In this document: piece by piece, positions 20,641 to 31,989 of the stretch | Layout of the letters: every line of letters starts with the position of its first letter | Numbering within the stretch: position 1 is the stretch's first letter | The notes under the pieces: model-generated | What the model was told of the DNA's origin: nothing | Database searches by the model: none | Seen by the model: the letters and a program-made list of their open reading frames with translations, nothing else | Made by a program: the position numbers and the translations under genes | Assembly (NCBI GenBank): GCA_009760855.2 | Contig: WPIO01000017.1 | Location: forward strand, 1,613,501 to 1,677,500 | Source of the DNA: Cristatella mucedo | Taxonomy: Eukaryota; Bryozoa; Phylactolaemata; Cristatellidae | Direction of reading: 5' to 3' | Length of the DNA stretch: 64,000 nucleotides

Positions 20641-21125
20641 GACAAATTTAGGGTTTCACTTTGAACAGAATGAAATGTTATATGTGTAACCCCGCAGAAG
20701 CTCGTCCCCCTGTTCTCTACCGGTGGACATTGTAGTGCAGCGCTGCAGCGCGGTTGAAACACACAGGCGGCCACAACTGGGTGCCGAAAGCAACAGTTTA
20801 TTGTGGGCCTTTTAGTAGTGGTTACCCGGCGAGAGCGCTTTACGCTGCGCGAACCGGACCGACGGAGCTAACTGCGTGAGAACTCCCGAAGCCCGACTAC
20901 AATAAGCCACCACACACCTGCGTCGCTAGCACTGGTCCCGTCCCCGAAGGCGGACCACTACAGCACCTTAAGATATGAGCAGCTGAGTAGCCGGCAGAAC
21001 ACAACCACGCAGTCTAAGTTGCACTTAGCTGTTCGTCGCCATAGGTTCAACTCTCGTGCTCTCGAGGCGTAGTCTCGCATCGACTAGCGAAGCTGCATCC
21101 CTGAGCTCTGTCAGTCATGTCGTTT

Positions 21126-21249
<124 letters not shown>

Positions 21250-21639
21250 CCCTCTGGACCTTGAGCGTAGCTGCTATTTTGTCGGACCCTAGCTCTTGGT
21301 GTCCGTCCTCTGCCTATTCGCGTCTGCCTGTAATTTATTAGATGGCTCCTCCGCCAGCTTGCCATCCTTTCGCTCTTTGTCTAGTGGAGTACAGTAGTCG
21401 GTCCACATTCTGACCGCTCTTTGTCTAACCAAGTTCCATTCAAGCCTGAGCGGATCTCGCTGTCAAACTGACGCCTCGCTCTGCTCCCGGTTAACTAATG
21501 TGTCCCACAACCCAATTCTTCTTGGCTAGTCCACCCATTACTGTTGCTCTAGGTGCCCTAGTCAGACCCATTAAGGCAAGGGCTAACGTCGAGGCTAGCC
21601 TGAGAACTGGCACAGTGCATAATGTGGAATGACTGACAA

Positions 21640-22196
21640 TTGGAGCTAGGCGAAGCCAGTTTGTGGTTTGTTTGCTAAGGATTGCAGTGAACCCACTAAA
21701 TGCTCTAATAAACTGGTGCGTTTTTAATTTCTTTTTAAATGTGGTCAAGTCAGGGGATACCATGACGCAGGGCGGCAGTGAGTTCCTGGCTTTGGGAGCA
21801 TACAAACTAAATGCACGATCTCCAAAGGATTTGACGTTTGTATTAGGTATAGGTAAAAAGTTAAATTCCGAAAAGCGGGTGGTACGATGCTTGGCCTGAT
21901 GGGGTAGTATATCTGAGAGATAGGCTGCAGCCAAATAATGAAGGGACCTAACAGTGAGCAAAATACCTTGAAGTCGATGCATTGCTTGACTGATAGCCAG
22001 TGCAGGTCGGCGAGAAGTGGTGTGATGTGGCATCTGCGACTCGCACCACAGACAAGCCTAGCTGGGGAGTTTTGTACCAGCTGTAAGCGCCTGATTGCAC
22101 ATGCCAGTAGGCCAGCAAGCAGTGAGTTACAAAAGTCAATACGGAATGTCACATATTCATGGACCAACTTAGATGTGGTATCCTTTTCTAAGCAAG
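21640..22196 (-). mobile_element. LINE-A fragment, antisense
   Basis: The minus strand encodes [20 protein letters not shown] and [20 protein letters not shown]. It stops abruptly at 22196 where the satellite-like block begins. The tail side is diverged. Confidence 0.87.
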
Positions 22197-22930
22197 ATTG
22201 CCATGCATTGCCCGAAATTGTACAAATGCAATATGTAAAGTGATGTGGTTGCAATTTAGATATCGTACTTTGTAATATATATTCAATATTGGAGCATTAA
22301 GTAACAGACCTCGTGGCTTTTTGTAGCAGAATGCGGTGAATTGTGGAATTGGTTCGGGCCATTGCTGTCCATTGCCGTGCATTGCTTGCAGTCAATTAGC
22401 AAAGCAGCTTGAAAATGCCACGGTTTCACTTTGGACGGCGGAAAATGTTTTATGAACTGACAATTAGAGCTGCGAATTTCTCATCGATTGGCCGCGGGTT
22501 GGGGTATTGGCCCGGGCCATTGCTGTCGATTGCCATTCATTGTTTGCGATCGTACGTGCGATTGGTTGAAAGGATGTAATTGCACTTTAAACACTCTGCT
22601 CTGTGACACACAAGAAAAATTTGAACTTGGCCCAGTAACTTTCCGGTGATTTGCGATGGATCATAATGGATTGCCGTATTGGCCAGGGCAACTGCCGTCA
22701 ACTGCTATGCATTGCCCGAGATTGAACGCACGGAGTAGGTTGAAAGTATGTTCGCGCAGCCTCGCAGTGAGATGTTACGCGTAATGAGAATTGAAGCTTC
22801 GTGCAGCCGATTTCTCGTCGATTTGCTGAAGGATTGTGGTATTGGCCCTGTCATTGCTTTCGATTGCCGTGCGTTGCTGACAATTCACATTCAAAATAGT
22901 TTGACAATTCCATGGTTTAACTTTTAACAC
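22197..22930. repeat. Satellite-like repeat, block 2
   Basis: The core AT/ACTGC(C/T)(A/G)T(G/T)C(A/G)TTG recurs at 22197, 22371, 22529, 22701 and 22863 (spacings 174, 158, 172, 162). Each core is preceded by a GGGCCATTGC-like segment. Monomers are diverged but share blocks of sequence with 20280-20640. Confidence 0.72.
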
Positions 22931-22961
22931 AATACAATTTTAAATGCAAGAAAAATTTGAG

Positions 22962-23667
22962 CTGACATCCCGTCTCGACTTCTGCAACTCACTGCTTACT
23001 GGCATACCAGCATGTGCGATCAGGCGATTGCAGCTGGTGCAAAACTCCACAGCTAGGCTTGTCTGTCGTGAGCGTGGCAGTTGCCACATTACACCACTTC
23101 TCGCCGACCTGCACTGGCTACCAGTCAAGCAACGGATTGACTTCAAGGTTTTGTCGCTCACTTTTAGGTCCCTTCATTCTATGGCTCCAGCCTATCTCTC
23201 CGACATACTCCCCCATCAGGCCAAGCATCATACCATCCGCTTTTCGGAATCCAACAGTCTAGAAATACCTCGTACAAACCTTAAATCCTTTGGAGACCGT
23301 GCATTTAGTTCGTATGCTCCGAAAGCCTTGAACTCCTTCCCGACTTGCGTCAGAACATCCCCTGACTTGACAACATTTAAAAAGAACTTAAAAACACACC
23401 TATTTAGAACATCATTTAGTGGGTCCCTGTGATTCGTCCTTTATGTGTTTATGCATGCTGACACTGTGCATGCTGCCACTAACCACATTTGCATGCTGAC
23501 CCTGTGCATGTCACCCGTAACCATGTTATTCATTTTGTTTGTTTATCAAGCATGATATTACTCACCATTCAATTGCATTTCCCTTTGCAGCAAATGCAAA
23601 GCGCCTAGAGAGAGAGATTGAATTATCCGAGGGCGCTTTATCAAGTGCATTATTATTATTATTATTA
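22962..23667 (+). mobile_element. LINE-A, 5'-truncated, well preserved
   Basis: An open frame encodes [20 protein letters not shown] through KTHLFRTSFSGSL, then the family 3' UTR, AAGCGCCTAGAGAGAGAGATT and (TTA)n. Confidence 0.93.
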
Positions 23668-23669
23668 AC

Positions 23670-25640
23670 CTTCCGCTCACCAAGCGGCGTAGCCTACTGC
23701 CGAAAGCGATTCGGTTCGCGTCTACGCGCGATAAGAGGTGGCAGCGAAAAAGGATGCTTCTGGCGCTAACCTATTTACCGTTACTAACGGGTCGTGAGCT
23801 AGTGAATTGGATAAGGATACGCACACGAATAGGGGATTTTACTCAACTTTATTCGCAAGCGAACGATGTCGCTTCGCGTCTAGTTCAGTATTGTCTTCGC
23901 ACTCCTAACAAGCTCTCAACGAAGCAAGCACTCTTACGGGGGGAATACGTATATAGTGGGGAACGAACCAAATAGACGGAGGGGCCCGAAAAACTGGAAC
24001 CTAAATCCCGACCGGATAACTACGATTCCGCCTCCACCTTCGCAGACAGAGAGAGAGAGGATTATCTCCACCTTCGCAAAGGTAGGAATACCTCGGACCC
24101 CAACTCCTGACCGTAGAACTAGGGCTCCGCATGCTCCGCATGCTCCGCAAAGGCTAATACTGGGGGCCATTTCGCCTACTAAGAAGTCTCTTCTCTACTG
24201 AACCGGACTACTTCTAGTTCGTAGTGGCCGATCACTACGCCGGGACCACGAGCGCGAACGCACAAACAGATACAAAATGCGAGCCGCGGGCGCTATACTA
24301 CCATATTCGACGGCCCTCACCGAGTTCTCCTGGCGCTAACTCACTCTGCCCCGTCGATCGCCGGCGAACAGCCCACCCTCGTCGCTCATTTTTAGAGGAA
24401 ACGAGTCCGGCAACTGCCGGCGACGGCGTCTGAACGGAGCCGACGGTAGCGTCGGCCTACTCTTAAATAACTAGCCGGGACAACGGGGCTAGGGGTTATT
24501 TATATTAGGCCCGGCGCCGTAGGCCAGTGCGGTAAGGAATTAGTAAGCATCACAAGACGCCGGATGAGCAACCCCGGCCAGTTATAATGCCGGAAAGGTT
24601 GACGATTCTTTGGACGGTTCCTGACGATTCCTTTGGACAGAGTTGAGGCCGAGGCTGACAGGCCAACCGACACCAGTCAGCCGATCCTTCGGACAGCAGA
24701 CCAATTCTAAAGGCCGGATCACCACAGCTGGTCCCCCCAGCTTTCTGGCTCGCGCTAAAGCCATTCATATCTCCCCCCCCCCACTGCTACTCCTCTCTGG
24801 CTCACTGCTCAAGGACAAAGGTGCTTTCCCCCGCCAAGCTGTACTTACGCGCCCTAAAATTGAGCGAGGCTGGCGCTGTGCTACAAAAAGGCGATCTCAC
24901 ATTACCCCCGAGCCACGCCAGGGCAGCACCCAAAGGTATCAGACCTAGCAGGGCTTAACCTGCTCAACCCAGCTAGTCGTCGAATTGAAGCAGAAGTCTG
25001 CAACGCAGCAGCTGAATCGTAAGAAAACCCTGCCGATCGCCGACCACTATAGGAAACCAAGGGCTTGTTCCGAGTCTCTCGGCTCGCCTCTCGAACCGCT
25101 GCAGTTTGCATGCAAGAACCAACGCTTGTTAAACTGTAGATCTTTTTTCACGACCCGCCATCCTAGAGATGAGTCCCGGGCGCTTATATGGTAAGAGGAT
25201 ATACGGAGGGGATAACTCAAAAAAGGGACTGGGTACATTACTTAAGCAGCGTCCTTAACTGTTAGCTACAAGCGCTGCAGTCAGTGGCTGCATTTTCCAC
25301 GGTAGCAAACGTTCTATGCACGAGTAAAGGTCAAGGATGGTTGACAGACACTTCGGAAAAATCAATCAGTTGCCAATTATTGTCGAAACGGCATATATGG
25401 TTGCTTTCGACACGGACGATGTTTGAGCGAAGACACTTAGTCCAAGTACAGTTGACATCTCGTCTCCTAGTAGATAGTTTCTGGGCATCGGTGAGTGAAA
25501 GCAGTGGGCTGCTGATCAATCAAATGAACCGCTACCGTTTTATGCACCCACCCCCAGGTGGTTACAGATGGTAAACCTTCGGCCCCTCGTTAAGGCAGAA
25601 AGGCAACGCAGTACAGAGGATTGCAGGCCGCTCAGCAAGC
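23670..25640. other. GC-richer segment, not identified
   Basis: Base composition differs from the LINE-rich flanks, with many CG dinucleotides. No protein or RNA family is recognised; the short ORFs are basic and Pro/Ser-rich, as expected from GC-rich noncoding DNA. A short near-perfect 9-bp tandem (GCATGCTCC) occurs near 24127-24152. Confidence 0.35.
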
Positions 25641-25729
25641 TGAGCCGTTGGCTGCTCAACGAGACTTCGTTTGGAGCTCAGCACGGTAGGTCGCTGGTAG
25701 TTCAGCATAGCGCCGGCCAGAGGCACTGG

Positions 25730-26340
25730 TTAAGCTAGTAAAATGCACAGAATCGTGCACAGGTGAGCACGCTGATGACGAATGAGCAGAAGAGACAAGT
25801 TTAATCGGGAAAACGGAAAGCTGACCGGAACATATGTCTCTTTCGCTGAGACTGCAAAGATGAAAGGTCGTTGCAGGTAACAATTGTTGCAGCGAGTTCC
25901 CGACTTTCCATGTATAAAAGCTGCAGGCTCGATCACAGAACGATTCCAATTTAGTGGTCGACGATATGACTCGGTGCTGAGGAGCGGATGGTGGAAGAAC
26001 ATACTAGCGGAGCAAGAAGGTCGGTACGCTGGCTTGAGCTAGGACTCCTGTCTGCCAGATCGAGGATCGCTAAATTGAGTCGTTGCTTGATAAGGAGCCG
26101 GTGAAGCTCTGACAGAACTGGCGCGATGCTGCAGCTATGCCGTCGGCGATAGGCCAGCCGAGCTACAAAGTTTTTCACCAGCTCGAGATGATAAAGGGCA
26201 CAGAAGTCCTAAATCAAAGGAATTGCAGCGATCCGATGAGATATCACGAGCGGGTAAACTAGTCTGACCGTCGTAATCTTGTCTAATCAGGCCCTACATT
26301 TTGGTCATATTCCTTCGCTGAAAGAAAGCCTACTTGGCAG
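25730..26340 (-). mobile_element. LINE-A fragment, strongly diverged
   Basis: Minus-strand remnants VARLAYRRRHSCSIAPVLSE and LHRLLIKQRLNLAIL correspond to the intact AARLVCRERHSCHITPLLAD and [15 protein letters not shown]. Confidence 0.7.
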
Positions 26341-26682
26341 TGTAGGAAAGGGCCCGGAACGAGATTGTGTTCTCTTTGAGTGCAATAGGAATTGTTATTG
26401 TTTTTATTTCAGTATTATTCTTGTAACGCTTGGTCAAGCAAGAGCTACCTTCCAATTTTTAAAGTCGGTCAAGATTTTGAAATAGCAGTCGCAGCAAACA
26501 AGTGTGAAGTGAAGTGAAGGTTTGCCGATTTAACCACTGCGCTTATATATTGGCAGATGAGGCCTACTGGCTATCGGCTGAGGCTAGCACCGTTACAAGC
26601 GAAGTATTTACGGCCTAGTTCTGACCGGACATGGAAGTTGCATACCAGGGTTGACATAATAAAAATATGAGTTGATTTAACA

Positions 26683-26822
26683 TCCTCATTTATATGGCGG
26701 TAAAAGAGCCTAAATGACTATCACCACCCCATGCAATAAAGGATCGCCCGCTGCAGGACCCGAACCCACGAACTGGGTCGTAAAGAGCGAGCCCCGTGCC
26801 TCCTGGGCTATCAAGGCCCTTT
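26683..26822 (-). mobile_element. SINE-I, antisense
   Basis: On the minus strand: TTGATAGCCCAGGAGGCACG (A-box) and GGGTTCGGGTCCTGCAGCG (B-box), then GGCGATCCTTTATTGC, GGCTCTTTTACCGCC and ATATAAATGAGGATG. Confidence 0.75.
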
Positions 26823-27004
26823 ATACGCTCTTTCTCCACCTCGTGATATGATTTGGGTAGGTACGAAACATTATCCGCGTGAGTCTTGTGCCTCTGTGGC
26901 CTAAGGTCTTTAGTTCGGAAGCGTAGTCGTTACAGTGCGTTTGTAGCAGTAGCAGCTCATCAGTAAAGGATATGCGTTGCTGAAACGTGTTGCAGCTCCA
27001 ACTT

Positions 27005-27240
27005 TAGGCTGATGCAACGTTCTTTATGTGCTTATGCGTGCTGACACTGTGCATGCTGCTACTAACCACACTTGCATGCTGATCCTGTGCGTGTCACCCC
27101 TAACCGTGTTATTCATGCTGTTTATCAAGCATAGTATTACTCACCGTTCGATCGCGTTTGCTTTTGCAGCAAATGTAAAGCGCCTAGAAAGAGATTGAAT
27201 TCTCCGAGGGCGTTTTATCAGGTGCATTATTAGTATTAAT
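27005..27240 (+). mobile_element. LINE-A 3' UTR and tail
   Basis: GTTCTTTATGTGCTTATGCG through AAGCGCCTAGAAAGAGATTG and ATTATTAGTATTAA: the noncoding 3' end of LINE-A only. Confidence 0.9.
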
Positions 27241-27244
27241 ATTT

Positions 27245-28500
27245 CGAAACCAAGTCAGAAGAAGTGAACAGGAGCATGAAGGTGCTGGGGGGGGGAGGAG
27301 GGGTTTTAGTCTGTAGGTCTCGCAGTATGGCTGCCGAGCAGGTTACGGGCAGTTCAAGCTCACCCGCTGCCCACCTCTATGCTAGCTCGATCGCCCCCTT
27401 CCGGATGGCAATCGAGAGAACCGGATAAGCTACCGGACTTCTTGGCGAGGTTTCCGACGGGTTGCCGGGCGGCGCGACTTCAGCGAGCTGATCCGAAGCG
27501 TTTCTTCCGAGGGTGCCTACCAATTTCCTTAGGACGGCCGCAGGGAATGCTTGCGCTTTGCGCATTGGCGCGAACATTCGCAACGGTGGTCACAATACGG
27601 GGCCATCGACAATTTATAGCTGCGAAATCCTACTTTCGGCGCTGACGAAGAGGTAACCCTATTTTAGCAGCGAATACTCTCCACATTGGCGTGCTGCACG
27701 CTCTTTCTTCGGACGCGCAGGCCCTAAGCGAGCTTCCGAGCGGCGCGCCTTCAGCAAGCAGCCACCGCATGCTCTCCGCCGCACTAAGAAAGAGCTTAGC
27801 TTTGCTTAGCGGTGCTGAAGAGCTTTTCTGCGCGCAGCGCGTTCAGCAGCAGCGCGCAGCTTCAAGCAGTTTTTCCAGAGGAAGAAAGGCCGCCAAAGTT
27901 GTAATCTGGATTCACTACGGCTAAGCCTGCCGGGCAGGTCGCCTTCGGAGGGGCGCAGCTTCAGGCAATACAAGTGGCGGTGTACACACTTTCTTTTCAA
28001 GATGGCGCTTAGGAAAAAGCTTTCTATTGGCGACGCTCTTCCGGCGAAGATATTCAGACGCTCCCAAAATAAGCATTACGCACCGGAAGAGCCGAAGAGG
28101 CCGTCTTACCCAATGATTCTTTGTCGAGTAGAATCCGAGACTGCTTCGAGAAAAGCTACCGTTGTCTCTTTTAAAAGAAGCGAAGCATTTTTCGGAGAAG
28201 TTAGCGAGGCCAGCTTGACGGTTCGTCTTCACTCAAGAGCTGTGGTATTCCGGATGTGTATTTTTATGCAAAGGTAAGGGTGCTCTTCGTCGCTGCCTTT
28301 TCCGTTTTCTTGCTGCTATCGGCATACCTGCGTGTATTAGCGTCGCACTTACAAGGCGCCAGCGGGGGGGGGGGGATACAAGGTTCAGACATCGCCGGTA
28401 TACGTCGCGTGTCGGTTTCGGCCTAGTTCTGTCCGGACGTGGAAGCCGCATACCCCTTTTTTTGTAACACAAAGAAGCCAGACTGCATGGTTGTAAGTAA
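27245..28500. other. GC-rich segment, not identified
   Basis: Contains G-runs near 27288-27302 and 28363-28374. The ORF at 28002-28277 (MALRKKLSIGDALPAKIF...) is basic and Ser-rich, with no domain I recognise. I do not call it a gene. Confidence 0.35.
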
Positions 28501-28504
28501 TGTA

Positions 28505-28800
28505 CTCAGCGTCTGCAAGCACACACCGGAAATTTACCCCAGCAAATACTGTGAAGAACAGGTGCGTTTTTAGCTTCTTTTTAATGTCATTACGTGAGGT
28601 GATGTCGCGACTTCAGTCATGAGTGAGCTCCAGGCTTTGGGGGTATGAATAATAAATAAATAAAATTCATTTGTATATCACCTTAAGATAACATAATATC
28701 TATTCAGGCGTTTCACACATGCCACGGGGCTCGAGCCCATGACTCGGCCAGACCTTGGTCGGGGTGAGCACCTTAATCTCTGGGCCGAACCAGCTCGGCA
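28505..28800 (-). mobile_element. LINE-A fragment next to a SINE-II copy, both antisense
   Basis: 28505-28650 is an antisense LINE-A C-terminal remnant (TTTTTAGCTTCTTTTTAATG, GGTGATGTCGCGAC). 28655-28800 is an antisense SINE-II: TTCATTTGTATATCACCTTA, then CACGGGGCTCGAGCCCATGA. Confidence 0.7.
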
Positions 28801-29169
28801 CTCGGACAAAAGCCATGGTCACCAAAGGATTTTAGGTTGATTCAAGGCATAGCTAAGCGACGCGTTAGAAGATCAGGTACTGCAGTGCCTAATCTGATTG
28901 GGGAGTATCTCTGTTAGGTTAGCTGAAGCTGTTTCGGACAGCAATACAGCTTTGCCGCGAAGCCAAGCTGAGACCATCCCTACACCTTCGGATGCACCTG
29001 CTTGCCGTTCGTCATCATTTGTTTGCGAGAGCTTGTTGGTACTAAGGGCCCATCGTCGGGCCAACCATTTCCCGTGTGCCAGCAACCAGCCTCTGGTGTC
29101 ATGCAAAGGCAGCAGCACACAAAGGCAGCAGGATTCCCACGTCACAATCCCCTGACAGAGATTTATTTA

Positions 29170-29985
29170 AAGATCGCCCCTCAGGAGGATCAGACAGCCT
29201 GCACTGCAGAGCAAACTATCCCGCTTTGTGTAAATAAACGTATGAGCTCGACGACTTGAATCGAGTTCTGCAGAGCCAGAGAATGACCGGACATACAATT
29301 CAATGACAAAACCTTGCTGCCAATGCACTGCTTGATGGGGAGCCAGTACGGATCGGTGAGAAGTTGTGTCACGTGACAGTGACATCACTCACGACAAACA
29401 AGCCTAGCAGCAGAGTTTTTGCATATGCTGTAAGTCCGTGATTGTATTGACTGGAAAACCTCGGAGCAGTGAGTTACAGAAATCGAGATGGGATGTTACA
29501 AATGCATGGGCCAAATGGATATGAAATCCCTGCTTAAGCGAGCTCAAATTTCGGCAATATTCCGTAGCTAAAAGTAGGCCGGCATGACTGTGGAGCTGAT
29601 GTAGTAGTCTAGTTAAATGTTACTTAGGAACAGAAGACCTAGATTTTGTACAGTTGCTTCAGGAGATATGCTGACAGAGCTGATTTTGAGCGTCTAGATT
29701 TCCAATTTCTGAGTCACACAAGGTGCACCCATGACTCATAAGTCGATTTTACTGTCATTCAACTTGAGTAAATTCGCTGCCACCAAGTACCAATGTCAGT
29801 AGTACATGCAGCATATAGGGTTGAGAGAGTTTGACGTACTGTAGGGATTAGAGGAATCAAGTCACAGGTACACCTGTGTGTTCATCTGCATACAAATGAA
29901 AGCCTAGATTGTGCTTGGCGACTACATCAGCAAGACGAAGAATAAAAGCCTGACCGCCCGTAACCCTCCGTCATCGTCAAATAAT
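29170..29985 (-). mobile_element. LINE-A fragment, diverged, antisense
   Basis: Antisense remnants include the segment equivalent to CTGCACTGGCTACCAGTCAAG (29325-29350) and the noncoding 5' side near 29870 (CTGCATACAAATGAAAGCC), typical of the YADD region. Confidence 0.65.
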
Positions 29986-30498
29986 AATAATAGGAATAAT
30001 AATAATCCACTTGATAAAGCACCCTCAGAGAACACAATCTCTTTCTAGGCACTTTAAATTTGCTGCAAAGGAAGCACGATCAAATGGTTAGTGGTAGCAT
30101 GCTCAATAAACAACAAGAACGACATGGTTAGGGGTGACATGCACAGGGTCAGCATGCAAGTATGGTTCGTGGCAGCATGCACGGTGTCAGCACGCATAAC
30201 CACATGGACCCACTAAATGCTGAGATAAATAGATGCATTTCGTTTCTTTTTAAATGTAGTCAAGTCAGGGGATGTCGTGATGCAAGTCGGAAGTGAGTTC
30301 CACGCTTTGGGAACATACGAACTAAAGGCACGGTCTCCAAAAGATTTGAGGTTCGTACTAGGTATAAGTAAACCATTACATTACATTGCATTAGATTCCG
30401 GAAAGGGGTGTTACGACGCTTAGCCTGGTGAGGGAGTAGATGTGATAGTTAGGCAGGTGTCAAAGAATGGCGGGACCTAAAAGTGAGTGACAGAACCT

Positions 30499-30628
30499 TG
30501 AAATGAATAAAATTCATTTGCATAGCATCCTAAGAGAATTTAATTTCTATTCAGGCGCTTCACATATGCCACGGGGCTCGAGCACACGATTTTAGCCAGA
30601 TGTTGGTTGGGGCGAGCACCTTAACCAC
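30499..30628 (-). mobile_element. SINE-II inserted in LINE-A
   Basis: TTCATTTGCATAGCATCCTA, CACGGGGCTCGAGCACACGA and GGGGCGAGCACCTTAACCAC interrupt the LINE text between ACCTTGAA and GATGCTTGACTGGTAGCC. Confidence 0.8.
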
Positions 30629-30873
30629 TTGCCGATGCTTGACTGGTAGCCAGTGCAGTCGGCGAAAAGTGATGGGATGTGGCAACTGCGAAGTTCACGA
30701 CAGACCAGCCTAGCTGTAGAGCTTTGCACCAACTGTAAGTGCCTGATTGCACATGCCGGTAGGCCAGCAAGCAGTGAGTTACGGAAGTCAAGACGGGATG
30801 ATACTAATGCATGGACCAATTTAGATGTGGTATCTCTATCTAAACAAGCCCGAATTTCGGCAATGTTATGTAG

Positions 30874-30975
30874 CGACTGTGCGTCCTTTGCAGAAGTGCA
30901 AAGTGCCTAGAAAGAGATAAGAGTTCCTTTAGGGCTCTATATCAAATGTATTGTTATCGTTATTATTATTATTAT
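30874..30975 (+). mobile_element. LINE-A tail inserted in antisense LINE-A
   Basis: AAAGTGCCTAGAAAGAGATA through (TTA)n in plus orientation, lying between GGCAATGTTATGTAG and AGCTGAAAGTAGGC of the host copy. Confidence 0.82.
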
Positions 30976-31047
30976 TAGCTGAAAGTAGGCAGACTTGACT
31001 GTGGAGCTAAAGTGGTCGTCTAATGAAAGATTACTTTTGAACAAATA

Positions 31048-31125
31048 ATACATACTAACAATAATACATATATTTAACGCCCTCAAGAGAACCGAATCTT
31101 TCTCTAGGCACTTTACAGATGTTGC
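31048..31125 (-). mobile_element. LINE-A tail, antisense
   Basis: AATAATACATATATTTAACG followed by CCCTCAAGAGAACCGAATCT and TAGGCACTTTACAGATG, the antisense family end. Confidence 0.7.
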
Positions 31126-31219
31126 ATATAAAGCGTTACTATTCGTCCTTCGTGTGCATGTACCTGCTTACTTGCTCGTGCCTGCTCCTGCTGTGGTGTA
31201 GCTGCTGCTTATGGGTGTT

Positions 31220-31267
31220 ACTACCAAATATTTGGTAATACTTTATGTGTAGCATATGTAAAGTGCC

Positions 31268-31357
<90 letters not shown>

Positions 31358-31400
31358 GTTCTTTGAGGGCGATACACAATCGTATTATTATTGTATTATC
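31220..31400 (+). mobile_element. LINE-A tail with expanded (AG)n inside
   Basis: GTAGCATATGTAAAGTGCCT is followed by about 42 AG units, then ATTTAGTTCTTTGAGGGCG and TTATTATTG. The microsatellite sits exactly where the family reads CTAGAGAGAGATTGAG. Confidence 0.85.
31269..31353 (+). repeat. (AG)n microsatellite
   Basis: Perfect AG array of 85 bases within the LINE-A tail. Confidence 0.98.
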
Positions 31401-31849
31401 ATGGTTACCAAATGTTTTGTCGTAACAAGTAGCAGGCATAGTAGTAAGCAGGTACATGCGTTGCCGTGTTCGGCGACTGTCGGTACACCTGCTTACATTG
31501 CTGCTGCACCAAAAATTCATTAGCCGCGATCGTAAGGCTCAGACCTACACCTGCACTGCTTGCCGATCGACTGAGACCAGAGCAGTTAGGAGTGCAGTGT
31601 GTGTTTCGGGCCTAGTTCGACTTGGACAAGGAAGAAGCTATTTTCGTTTATAACGTGGTCATTCTAGCATATGGAAGTGTTTCGCCATTGGATAAAACTT
31701 AATGTGCCTCTTATGCTTAACAAATGGCTTCAGTCGACCTTTCCGGTTATTTCCACCCTGATAGTTCCACCGGCCTTTAACTAGAGCCTGATAGGGCAAG
31801 GGCTCCACCTCGGCTATTCTTGGGAGCCGTTCCCGTCAGTACTATACAG

Positions 31850-31985
31850 TAGGTTACCTAACTACTTTCTTTCGTGAGTGCAGTGGGCAATCCTTTATTG
31901 TCGTCTGAAAGCGGTAGTGGTAGCCGTTGAGGCTCTTCTGTAGCTACATAAATGAGGCTGTTAAATCAGCCAGCCTTTACTTTAC
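31850..31985 (+). mobile_element. SINE-I, 3' part
   Basis: GGGCAATCCTTTATTG, TTGAGGCTCTTCTGTAGCTA and CATAAATGAGGCTGTTAAATC form the body shared with 11935, 36190 and, antisense, 47040 and 58030. Confidence 0.65.
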
Positions 31986-31989
31986 TTTC

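Larger units (their letters stand above)
29988..31065 (-). mobile_element. LINE-A copy carrying two later insertions
   Basis: The antisense (TTA)n tail and AGAACACAATCTCTTTCTAG mark the 3' end. The body runs to VKSAYFQLHNIAKI-like sequence at about 31030. It is interrupted at about 30499-30628 by a SINE-II and at about 30874-30975 by a sense-strand LINE-A tail. Confidence 0.85.

Noticed and set aside
28002-28277. 91-codon basic ORF as a protein gene
   Set aside because: No recognisable domain, no splice partners, located in a GC-rich unassigned stretch where chance ORFs are expected.
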